DNA of 9,534 bases from JAFARZ01 sp035651595. Lineage in GTDB: Bacteria > Actinomycetota > Actinomycetes > Streptosporangiales > Streptosporangiaceae. Position 1 is the first letter of the stretch; every line of letters begins with the position of its first letter. The position numbers were made by a program, and so were the translations under genes. This document shows positions 1 to 6,339 of the stretch, piece after piece. The DNA is taken from the NCBI GenBank assembly GCA_035651595.1, contig DASRFJ010000302.1:1-9534 (forward strand), in the 5' to 3' direction. The notes below the pieces were generated by a model, which saw only the letters and a list, made by a program, of their open reading frames with translations, had not been told where the DNA came from and made no database searches.

Positions 1-74
1 AGTGCGCGTCCTGCCGTGAGACTGACACACTTTCCGGTATGGAGCGCGTACCCGGCCGCATGGGCACATCTGCG

Positions 75-380
75 ATGACAGGGCACATGGAGTGGACCTT
101 CACCGGCGAGGTGATCAAGTGGCGCGGACCGGCGCCATACCTCTTCGTGGCCATGTCGCCGCAGGAAAGCGAGGATCTCAAGGAGGCAGCCTGCGGCCTT
201 ATCTACTGGGGCCAGGTGCCGGTCCACGTCACCATCGGCGGCACCAGGTTCACCACTGCGCTCTTCCCCAAGGACGGGCGCTACCTAGTGCCCGTCAAGG
301 CGGCCGTGCAGCGAGCCGAGGCAATCGGGGAGGGCGCGATCGTTCAGGTCGCCTTGCGCCTCAACGCCGCACGCCGGTAA
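75..380 (+). CDS. DUF1905 domain protein
   Basis: A 101-residue protein that is almost entirely one DUF1905 domain. The N-terminal pattern MEWTFTGEVIKWRGPAPYLF, the middle part with IYWGQVPV and the end with LFPKDGRYLVPVKAAVQ are typical of this small beta-barrel-like family, whose biochemical role is unknown. The domain is complete, with nothing extra after it. Several in-frame ATGs compete (39, 75, 87) and none has a good Shine-Dalgarno sequence. I chose 75 because the domain starts at residue 5; 87 is equally possible. The next gene lies downstream on the same strand but is too far away to show an operon. The family identity is fairly sure; the start and the function are not. Confidence 0.75.
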   Translation: MTGHMEWTFTGEVIKWRGPAPYLFVAMSPQESEDLKEAACGLIYWGQVPVHVTIGGTRFTTALFPKDGRYLVPVKAAVQRAEAIGEGAIVQVALRLNAARR

Positions 381-572
381 TGACCTCACACGCCGTCAGC
401 GGCATGAGAGCGCGATGTCTATGGTTGGCGGGAAGTGCCGGGTATTCTATGGATCAACCCGTTTCCGGTGATGGTCTTGGTGCGCCGCGAAGCACCATCC
501 AATGATTATTGCGAGATCCCCTCTTCATGGCCTGGAGCCGCTTTCCGGCCGGTGAGCCCGCCGCAGATCCGG

Positions 573-1076
573 GTGCGGACCCGCACAGATGTGGCCCGGC
601 AGCGACGCGCCCGCACTCACCGGTGCTGGGATCACATCATCCTCGCACCATTGTGGCCACTGCATGGCGTCAACCTCGGCACGCTGCTGCGGACCTGCGA
701 TGCGGTCGGTGCGTGCATGGCCGTGCCGCGGTTGCCGTGGGTGCCCCAGGCGCTCGCCCGGGGCAACACCTTGCGCCGGCCCGCGTGCGTGCACTGGACC
801 GGCCGCGATCCCTGCCGGTGGCTGGCGGCCCGGCGGCTGGCGGGTTACCGCATCATCGGCATCGAGCTAGCGGACGAAGCGATACGGCTAGCCGACCTGC
901 CCGCCGCCCGGGAACGCACCATCGCCGTGCTCGGGCACGAGCAGACGGGCATTCCCGCCGAGGCGCTGGACCTGCTCGATGCCGCCGTGGAGATTCCCAT
1001 GATCGGCACCGGGGCCAGCTTGAACGTCGCAGTCGCAGGGTCTCTCGTGCTCTACCGCCTAGCCGGGTTCCTGTGA
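573..1076 (+). CDS. TrmH/SpoU-family RNA 2'-O-ribose methyltransferase
   Basis: A SPOUT-class, SAM-dependent methyltransferase expected to methylate the 2'-OH of a ribose in tRNA or rRNA. All three SpoU motifs are visible. Motif 1 is NLGTLLRTCDAVGA with the catalytic-type Arg. Motif 2 is VLGHEQTGIPAEALDLLD followed by VEIPM. Motif 3 is TGASLNVAVAGSLVLYRLAG with the Ser-Leu-Asn trefoil-knot core. At 167 residues it is near the minimal catalytic domain, without the N-terminal RNA-binding domain of RlmB-type enzymes. The frame stays open back to a GTG at 435 (213 residues; ATG at 471). That stretch has weaker codon bias and no family resemblance, so I placed the start at GTG 573. No start has a convincing ribosome binding site. 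The family is secure; the RNA target cannot be told from the sequence. Confidence 0.8.
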   Translation: MRTRTDVARQRRARTHRCWDHIILAPLWPLHGVNLGTLLRTCDAVGACMAVPRLPWVPQALARGNTLRRPACVHWTGRDPCRWLAARRLAGYRIIGIELADEAIRLADLPAARERTIAVLGHEQTGIPAEALDLLDAAVEIPMIGTGASLNVAVAGSLVLYRLAGFL

Positions 1077-1174
1077 TTGCCGCAGGACAAACCAGCACCG
1101 CCCGTGACCCGGGACCTCGAACTTCGATCCGAGCCACACAATGCGGCATGAGCGGATAATTCGCGGCGGCCGGT

Positions 1175-1531
1175 TCACTGATCGAATGTGGCGCGCAGCT
1201 TCCCGTTGATAAGGAAATTCAGCCGGTGACGCAAGTGCTTGAGCACCTTTTCAGGTGGCGCGGTGTCAGGGGTCAGCAGCCGCCAGCGCACTGCGCAGCC
1301 GCCATCTTTGGGACGCAGCTCGAAACGGATCTGATCACCCGGCCGATCCGGCCACAAGGACGACCACACGACCAACGTCGGCCTGCTGGCCTCGAGAACC
1401 TCCGGGACAACTTCGTTGTCATCCAGATCGAGCCACGCGTCTCTGACTGAATGGCCTGGGTCGGTCAGTGCCTCCCAGACCACCCAGGCGGGCGGGGCCT
1501 GGGTCCGCTCTTTGCTGGCAAGCTCTTCCAT
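1175..1531 (-). CDS. SRPBCC/START-like domain protein
   Basis: A 118-residue protein resembling the START/Bet v1-like (SRPBCC) superfamily, small helix-grip proteins that bind hydrophobic ligands or, in the AHSA1 branch, act as chaperone cofactors. The pattern seen is an early APPAWVVWEALTDPG segment, as in SRPBCC proteins where 'ap.e.VW..ltDp' starts the first helix. Beta strands with a charged Asp/Glu-rich turn follow (DLDDNEVVPEV), then GDQIRFELRPKDGGCAVRWRL, then a long C-terminal helix from about residue 90. ATG 1531 was chosen because the domain begins about 11 residues after it. The frame is open back to an ATG at 1594, and neither start has a clear Shine-Dalgarno sequence. It converges with the methyltransferase gene; no strong hairpin lies between them. 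The ligand is unknown. Confidence 0.65.
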   Translation of the reverse strand: MEELASKERTQAPPAWVVWEALTDPGHSVRDAWLDLDDNEVVPEVLEASRPTLVVWSSLWPDRPGDQIRFELRPKDGGCAVRWRLLTPDTAPPEKVLKHLRHRLNFLINGKLRATFDQ

Positions 1532-1545
1532 GACAACGAGGGTAA

Positions 1546-1851
1546 ACAGAGCCGAGCCCCGTCTGCCCAGACCCACCACAGCGAGGCAGCGCACAGCCGT
1601 CCGGTGGCGGCCCGCTGTCGCCGGCAGATGAGGAGGTCGCGTTCCACGGCTGGCTGCAGGTCGATCACAAGCAGCATGAGCGTTACTCGGGCGGGCGGGA
1701 ATTCCCTTCGCAGCCCTGCTTCAGCTAGTCCCTGAACGTGTTCTACGGCGGCGACATCACAGAGGCTTACCTGCCATGGCTACGCGAGCAGATCATCAGC
1801 AGCCACGCGCCAGCGGCAGAACCGGCCCCTTCCGTGGCGCCGGGTCGGTAA
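1546..1851 (+). pseudogene. Decayed coding sequence with an internal TAG
   Basis: One forward frame here reads as protein-like sequence with strong G/C preference at third codon positions, but it has no start codon in a sensible place and a TAG at 1726-1728. Before the stop it reads ...EEVAFHGWLQVDHKQHERYSGG and REFPSQPCFS; after it SLNVFYGGDITEAYLPWLRE and QIISSHA, with a low-complexity Ala/Pro tail to a TAA at 1849. The coding-like character continues unchanged across the TAG, so a single nonsense mutation in a former gene, with its 5' part lost, is the simplest reading. I do not recognise the family. Alternatives are chance or a sequencing error at 1726. It occupies most of the space between the SRPBCC gene and the effector promoter. 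Confidence 0.4.
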
Positions 1852-1943
1852 TCGCCGCAACGCGCGATGACCGTGGCGGACTGCGGTTATGTCAGCGACA
1901 CCAGTAACACTTGGCGTGCATATTGCTCAGAACCTGCCGTCTA

Positions 1944-1971
1944 TTGAGGGAATGCTGGGCGCGGTTATAAC
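1944..1971 (+). promoter_or_regulatory. Candidate promoter of the DUF4157 effector gene
   Basis: A sigma-70-like pair, TTGAGG (1944-1949) and TATAAC (1966-1971), is separated by 16 bp in a locally AT-richer stretch. The expected transcript start near 1978 would give a leader of about 95 bases before the ATG at 2074. It is the best promoter match upstream of the gene, and such near-consensus AT-rich elements are uncommon in the rest of the window. There is no experimental support. Confidence 0.35.
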
Positions 1972-2060
1972 AAATCTCGAACCAAGCGTGACTCATGTTA
2001 CTCACCCGTCTCCGATTGCTTTTTGCCGGGAACAGAATAGAGAATGGTCTCACCTGCGAT

Positions 2061-2067
2061 AAGGGGG
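2061..2067 (+). promoter_or_regulatory. Ribosome binding site that sets the effector start at 2074
   Basis: AAGGGGG lies 6 bases before the ATG at 2074, and a second ATG follows directly at 2077. The longer reading from ATG 2044 has no comparable site, so 2074 is preferred. Confidence 0.55.
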
Positions 2068-2073
2068 CACTTC

Positions 2074-3873
2074 ATGATGCGCCGCGTGCAGCTTCCGGCA
2101 AAGGGACTGAGCGCCCCTAGCGGGCAGGCGATGCACAGCGCGGCATCGCCCCGGATCGCACAGTCGGACCGTGCCCGCGGTGCCACTCCCGTCCGCGGTG
2201 CCACTCCCGTCCGCGGGCCGCTTGCGCGTGCCGGTGACACACTGCTCGCGATGCAGCGCGCCTACGGTAACAGCTACGTACAGCGAGTCGTCAGCCAGGC
2301 GCGGACGACACCCGCTATCCAGCCGAAGCTGACGGCTGCGCCGGCCGGGGACCGGTTTGAGCGCGAGGCCGACCGGGTGGCCAGGCAGGTGACACAGGAA
2401 CGAACAGGCACCGTCGGCGATATCAGGTCACGCATGGAGCAGACGCTGGGGCACGATTTCAGCGGCGTCCGGCTGCACAACGACGCTCACGCCGACCAGC
2501 TCAATCGGATCCTCGGGGCACGGGCGTTCACCACCGGTCAGGACATTTACCTGCGGCACGGCGAAGCCGACCTGTCGACCCGCTCTGGGCAGGAGTTGAT
2601 CGCCCATGAGCTGACCCACGTCGCACAGCAAGCCGACGGCGGCGGGCAAGCCAGCGGTGTGCCAGCCGTCCAGTGCTTGCTCGTTCCGTACAAGGGCCCC
2701 GACCACCTGGAAGACACCAAGACCAAAATCAGAGCCGTTCGGATAGGCAAGACCGATATCTGGGTGGGCGATCACGATGCGCAGGATTACAAGATCGTCA
2801 AGGTCAATGGGGTGGGGACGTTTGTCCTCGCCAGCACCCTCGTGACACCGGTCCAGCAGAGTACCGCACCGCCACCCACCGGCCCGCCATCGACCGTACC
2901 GCCCACGACGTTGCAGCCACCGCCGCCACTACCGACAACGCTGCAACCGACCACACCGGCCCCGCAGCCGACTACCCTGCAGACCACACCAGCCCCGCAG
3001 CCGACAACACTGCCGACCACCGGGCAGCCGGCTCTCCCGCCGCCAATACAGATACCGCCAATACAGATACCGCCGCCGACACAGATACCGCCATGGAACC
3101 CGGGGCCGGTATCGCGCCGGTACGAGTCGCCGGGCGGCTCGACGACCTATTCGTTCTCGCCAGGCGGCACCGGGCCTTACCTCATGGGTGATCCAGGAGG
3201 CCCGTACGCTTCGGATACCAGGCGCGGAGCTGGGGGCTACCACCCCAATCCAGGGCAGTTCCACAAGAACATGCTGGATCTGTGGCGGAGTGCGGTGCTG
3301 TCGCCGAACCCGACCTCGGACGATACTTCGTTCCGCAAGTGGGTGAAGGATCCCAAGCGGCGCATCAGGGTCACGTCACCGACCGGCACCCGGTCCAAGA
3401 TCCTCATGGGATACAAAAACGGCGGGAAGAAGTCCGCGGTCGTATTGGGCCATAGGCCGTCGGCCGGGAGCCACTTTAATTCAACGGGCCACATGCAGCC
3501 GCGCTCTCATAACGTTACGCACAACATGAGCACGAGCGCGTACCACGGCCTAGAGGATTCGACGTGGTCGGCGCAAAGCGGATCCAGTGAACCACGATAC
3601 GAATCACCACGACCGGACCGGGGCAGCCACCCCAGCTACTACGACTCTACGCGGCCGGACTTCACCGGCGGTCCCTGGCGTACCTACACCCCCGTGCCCC
3701 CTCCGAAGGTCATCGACTACATCGAGCGCAAGCTGAATGCCGTGGCAACCACAGCCGCGACCGATCCCGACTACATATCCGCCGCTGACCAGTTCGCCAA
3801 GCTCAAGAGCACATATTCGACATCTGCCGCCATGGAACTGCTCACTATGATCAAGAAGAAGGGCTGGCGTTAG
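2074..3873 (+). CDS. DUF4157 (eCIS cargo-type) effector with Pro/Thr linker and putative toxin C-terminus
   Basis: A 599-residue multidomain protein. Residues 1-60 are basic and low in complexity, with a doubled GATPVR. LLAMQRAYGNSYVQRV (57-72) and AIQPKL lead into the DUF4157 domain (about 80-190): FEREADRVARQV, LGHDFSGVRLHND, ARAFTTGQDIYL and a zincin-type HELTH at 178-182. Residues 203-258 form a small module rich in charged residues and valine (KTDIWVGDHDAQDYKIVKV). Residues 260-345 are a Pro/Thr/Gln linker with repeats such as TTPAPQP and PIQIPP. Residues 346-599 are the C-terminal domain, with a His/Asn-rich core (GHRPS...HFN.TGH...HN..HN, 459-484), YHGLED and a lysine-rich end. DUF4157 marks proteins loaded into, or released from, extracellular contractile injection systems; in such proteins the C-terminus is usually the toxic part. 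There is no signal peptide or membrane helix. No sheath, tube, baseplate or immunity gene is in view, and the 163 bases after the stop hold no gene. The DUF4157 call is firm; the toxin role is inferred. Confidence 0.85.
   Translation: MMRRVQLPAKGLSAPSGQAMHSAASPRIAQSDRARGATPVRGATPVRGPLARAGDTLLAMQRAYGNSYVQRVVSQARTTPAIQPKLTAAPAGDRFEREADRVARQVTQERTGTVGDIRSRMEQTLGHDFSGVRLHNDAHADQLNRILGARAFTTGQDIYLRHGEADLSTRSGQELIAHELTHVAQQADGGGQASGVPAVQCLLVPYKGPDHLEDTKTKIRAVRIGKTDIWVGDHDAQDYKIVKVNGVGTFVLASTLVTPVQQSTAPPPTGPPSTVPPTTLQPPPPLPTTLQPTTPAPQPTTLQTTPAPQPTTLPTTGQPALPPPIQIPPIQIPPPTQIPPWNPGPVSRRYESPGGSTTYSFSPGGTGPYLMGDPGGPYASDTRRGAGGYHPNPGQFHKNMLDLWRSAVLSPNPTSDDTSFRKWVKDPKRRIRVTSPTGTRSKILMGYKNGGKKSAVVLGHRPSAGSHFNSTGHMQPRSHNVTHNMSTSAYHGLEDSTWSAQSGSSEPRYESPRPDRGSHPSYYDSTRPDFTGGPWRTYTPVPPPKVIDYIERKLNAVATTAATDPDYISAADQFAKLKSTYSTSAAMELLTMIKKKGWR
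2176..2216 (+). repeat. Tandem 18-bp duplication inside the effector N-terminus
   Basis: Two perfect copies of CGCGGTGCCACTCCCGTC (2176-2193 and 2194-2211) are followed by a partial CGCGG (2212-2216). The unit is a multiple of three and encodes the doubled GATPVR. It probably arose by replication slippage in the disordered N-terminal tail. Confidence 0.9.
3043..3072 (+). repeat. Tandem 15-bp repeat in the proline-rich linker
   Basis: CCAATACAGATACCG occurs twice in direct succession (3043-3057, 3058-3072), and a third, diverged copy ending in ACACAGATACCG follows up to 3090. The repeats encode the PIQIP/PTQIP pattern. They are in frame and lie in the Pro/Thr/Gln linker, where length variation between strains is likely. 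Confidence 0.85.
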
Positions 3874-4036
3874 CCGCAGCCAGGTCATTCCGTGCTGCCG
3901 TTCCAGGATTGCTGTTACCTGCCACTCGGCGATTCTTGGTCGCGCCCGCAGGCGAAGCTCGCTGCATTTCGATTTGATGTTTATTGACACGGTGTGCAGA
4001 TCGGCAGGGCGTGTGTGGGCGCCGGCCGGGGTCGGG

Positions 4037-4579
4037 TCATGTGTCAGGCAGGCCGTATTCGGATCGCAGGATCGCCATCAGCACGATGTCCTCGTATCGC
4101 CCGCGGACCCACGCGTGCTCACGCAGGCGCCCCTCGACCGCAAAGCCTGCCTTCTCGTAGGACCGCAGCGCGCCGGCGTTGCTCGCGATCGCCTGCAGAT
4201 GGATGCGGCGGAGATTGCGGCGGACGAACCCGAACTCGACGAGCAGGCGCATCGCCTCAGTCCCCACTCCGCGGCCGCGGGCCTCGGGCACCAGGCTGAT
4301 CCCGGCCTCTGCGTGACGGGCAAGCAGGTCGAAGCCGGACAGCGACGCGCTGCCGACGGCTTCGCCCCCGGCATCAATAACGAAAGCCGCGGCCTCCGGT
4401 GCCTCGCCACCGTCCAAGCGAGCAAGCCGGGCCTCGAATCCCGGCCGGGTCAGCGGGGCCGGCGCGGACGCGCCGCGCTCTTCCCAGCTATCCAGGTCCG
4501 CGGCAATGCGGTAAAGGACATCAAGGTCGGCATCGGTACGAGACCGCAGCGACACCGTGGGCACACCGGACACCGACAT
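4037..4579 (-). CDS. GNAT N-acetyltransferase, RimJ/RimL type
   Basis: A 180-residue acetyl-CoA-dependent N-acetyltransferase. Residues 7-20 (PTVSLRSRTDADLD) match the RimJ/RimL-type start. Motif A is at residues 92-110, with EAGISLVPEARGRGVGTEAM, where the R-G-R-G-V-G loop binds the pyrophosphate of acetyl-CoA. Motif B follows with RRIHLQAIASNAGALRSYEK and AGF, typical of this family, and the C-terminal strands end in YEDIVLMAILRSEY. The length is normal. ATG 4579 was preferred over an ATG at 4603 because the family match begins just after it; neither has a strong ribosome binding site. The substrate (protein N-terminus, aminoglycoside or other small amine) cannot be told. The gene converges with the effector gene, and nothing suggests it is an immunity factor. 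Confidence 0.85.
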   Translation of the reverse strand: MSVSGVPTVSLRSRTDADLDVLYRIAADLDSWEERGASAPAPLTRPGFEARLARLDGGEAPEAAAFVIDAGGEAVGSASLSGFDLLARHAEAGISLVPEARGRGVGTEAMRLLVEFGFVRRNLRRIHLQAIASNAGALRSYEKAGFAVEGRLREHAWVRGRYEDIVLMAILRSEYGLPDT

Positions 4580-4688
4580 CACACTACCGGCCCAGCCCCA
4601 CATACGCAGAAGGCGTCACTCCGCGGCAGCCACCTTCCAGTCTCGCGCCAGCAGCCGCGGAAGCGACCTGCGGAGCTACCGGCCGCGC

Positions 4689-4800
4689 GGCGGGGCTGTG
4701 CCTGGCGAACCGGGCCCTCAGGTCATCGGGCCGGTCAGGACCAGGGCTCGCGCCTGGTTGATGGCGTGAGCCTGCTTGCGCGGGCGCTGCGCTTGGCGTC
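4689..4800 (-). pseudogene. Relic of an IS110-family transposase
   Basis: On the minus strand, one frame (4798 down to 4724) reads RQAQRPRKQAHAINQARAL then VLTGP. The neighbouring frame continues directly with DDLRARFARHSPA (4727 down to 4689). Joined, they match the helical stretch common to IS110 transposases, 'R.A..Q..AINQ..AL..TGPDDLRARF..H'. One missing base at about 4726-4727 explains the shift. A second slip is likely upstream, where AKRSARA reads in another frame. No ends or other parts of the element are seen, so it is an old fragment. The rest of the 4580-4911 interval holds no gene that I can support. Confidence 0.5.
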
Positions 4801-4911
4801 CATCAGGTCCCGGGGTCCACCTTGACGACCCGGACGCCGTCACCGGGCTGCCACGGCCCAGCGGACAAGCGACTCGCGGCATGCTGGCATTCGGCCGAAC
4901 CCAGTCTGAAC

Positions 4912-5313
4912 TCAGTCGCCTTCGAACCCGATGAGCCAGTGCAGGCCGTAACGGTCGATGACTTGCCCGTCGGATGCGCCCCACGGCCGCGTCTGCAAGT
5001 CGTCCACCACCTGGCCGCCTTCGCGCAGGCGGGAAAACCAGTGGCGCATTGCCGGCGGATCTGCGGCACCGAGAAGAGCCAGCATCATGCCTTGGGACCG
5101 GAATGGCGGATCGTCCCCGGAGACGTCAGCGCCGAAGAGCGCGACGGGTCCCTCCGCGAGGTAGCCGTGGGCAATGGCATCCGCGGGACCGTCAACCCGG
5201 TTGAACTCTGCGAAAGTGTGCAGCTGAACGGCACAGCCGAACACGTCACCGTAGAACGTCAGAGCCGCGCGAGCAGTGCCGGGAAAATGAATGTAGGGCG
5301 CCGGGCCGGTCAT
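4912..5313 (-). CDS. VOC-family (PhnB/glyoxalase-like) protein
   Basis: A 133-residue protein of the vicinal oxygen chelate superfamily, PhnB-like branch. Visible features are the opening PYIHFPGTARAALTFYGDVF (first beta-alpha unit with the helix that ends in FYGDVFG), the central PVALFGADVSGDD followed by RSQGMMLALLG, and the ending SDGQVIDRYGLHWLIGFEGD, in which the 'D.yG..W' signature is characteristic. PhnB-like proteins usually lack catalytic activity that can be assigned from sequence; some members of the superfamily confer drug or toxin resistance. The length is typical. ATG 5313 starts right at the first beta strand; the ribosome binding site is weak. It is divergent from the siderophore-interacting protein gene. 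Confidence 0.85.
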   Translation of the reverse strand: MTGPAPYIHFPGTARAALTFYGDVFGCAVQLHTFAEFNRVDGPADAIAHGYLAEGPVALFGADVSGDDPPFRSQGMMLALLGAADPPAMRHWFSRLREGGQVVDDLQTRPWGASDGQVIDRYGLHWLIGFEGD

Positions 5314-5516
5314 GGGTCAAACGTAATGCACCATCTCACCAGGCGCTCAACGGGCCTGTCATTGCCGCCGTCCTGCCTCGGCAGGGAAGCAGGCGCCGCC
5401 AGGCTGCGTTGATCATGGCAGGGCTGGCCGGGGTTCGCGGTGAACGGCTAGCCGGCGCCGCGACGCGGCACCGTCTCCCGGCACCCGAGCAGCAACAGGA
5501 AAGGGCTGGCCATCTC

Positions 5517-6311
5517 ATGGCTGACGCACTGCCGGAATCGGCTCTGGCGGCGCTGGACGATCCGTTCGCGCAGCTGACCGGGCCACTGGCGAGCACGACC
5601 CGGCTGGACTTTGAGGTCGTTGACTCAGTCCGGCTCACCCCGCACATGCAGCGGCTCAGGCTGACGGCCCCGCAGCTCGACGGGTTCGGCTACCTGCCCG
5701 GCCAGGATGTGATGCTCCTGGTAGCGGCCGAAGGTAACCGTCCGGTACGGCGCCGCTACACGATCCGGCAGCTCGATCAGGCCAGCCGGCTGCTCACGCT
5801 CGACATCGTGCTGCACGGCGACGGTCCCGGCGAGCGCTGGATCCGGTCGGCTCGATCCGGCGACAGGATCGAGGGCATCGGTCCGCGCGGGAAGATCACC
5901 ACGTCAGCCACGGCCGACTGGCACTTGTTCATCGGCGATGAATCGGCGCTGCCCGCGACGTTCGCTATGGTCGAGGCGCTGCCGCCCGATCGCCCGGCCA
6001 CTGTCGTGCTCGAGATCCCCGAGAAAGCTGACGAGCAGGACCTGGCTGGCCCAGGGCCCGTCCGCATCTCCTGGCTGCACCGCATCGGCGTGCCCGCTGG
6101 TGACCCTTCAGCTCTCAGTGCCGAGGCAGCCGAGATCGAGCTGCCGCCCGGCCGCGGCCACGCCTACCTGTTCGGCGAGGCGACCGTCGTGTCCCGGCTG
6201 CGCGAGGTCCTAGCCGGGCGAGGGCTCGGCCAGGACCAGATGTCACCCAAGGCCTACTGGGGCCGTGGCCGCGCCAACGCCAGCCACGGCGAGCCCGCCC
6301 GAGACGCCTAG
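5517..6311 (+). CDS. Siderophore-interacting protein (FAD-dependent ferric-siderophore reductase)
   Basis: A 264-residue ViuB/SIP-family flavoprotein that reduces ferric siderophores in the cytoplasm with NAD(P)H to release iron. The FAD-binding barrel has LTPHMQRLRLT, PGQDV and the FAD motif RYTIR (80-84), then VLHGDGPGERW (98-108) and IGPRGK. The SIP C-terminal domain has the conserved GDESALPA (140-147), LFGEA (218-222) and the terminal KAYWGRGRAN followed by HGEP. The frame is open upstream to 5409, but that part has no family match. ATG 5517 is preceded by AGGAAAGG at a rather long distance of 12 bases. No siderophore synthesis or transport gene and no recognisable DtxR/IdeR box is in view, so the partner siderophore is unknown. 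It converges with the regulator gene, 28 bases apart. Confidence 0.9.
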   Translation: MADALPESALAALDDPFAQLTGPLASTTRLDFEVVDSVRLTPHMQRLRLTAPQLDGFGYLPGQDVMLLVAAEGNRPVRRRYTIRQLDQASRLLTLDIVLHGDGPGERWIRSARSGDRIEGIGPRGKITTSATADWHLFIGDESALPATFAMVEALPPDRPATVVLEIPEKADEQDLAGPGPVRISWLHRIGVPAGDPSALSAEAAEIELPPGRGHAYLFGEATVVSRLREVLAGRGLGQDQMSPKAYWGRGRANASHGEPARDA

Positions 6312-6339
6312 CCAGCGCGGTCCCGTTCATGGAGTACCT

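Noticed and set aside
509..1159. Second forward frame (216 residues) overlapping the TrmH gene
   Set aside because: The composition is Arg/Pro/His-rich with no motif, whereas the overlapping frame holds all three SpoU motifs.
1867..1947. 26-codon ORF before the effector
   Set aside because: It has no ribosome binding site and no known family, and its end overlaps the candidate -35 box.
3984..3989. TTGACA as a promoter -35 box
   Set aside because: No -10 element follows at a normal distance and the next forward gene is more than 1.5 kb away.
3974..4825. Long forward reading frame (283 residues) over the GNAT region
   Set aside because: It is antisense to a clear GNAT acetyltransferase, is rich in Arg/Pro/Ala without domain pattern, and also runs through the IS110 relic; such long antisense frames are normal in high-GC DNA.
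5314..5516. DtxR/IdeR iron box upstream of the siderophore-interacting protein
   Set aside because: I found no sequence resembling the 19-bp palindrome with TTAGG/CCTAA arms; only a short CCTGC-GCAGG hairpin is present.
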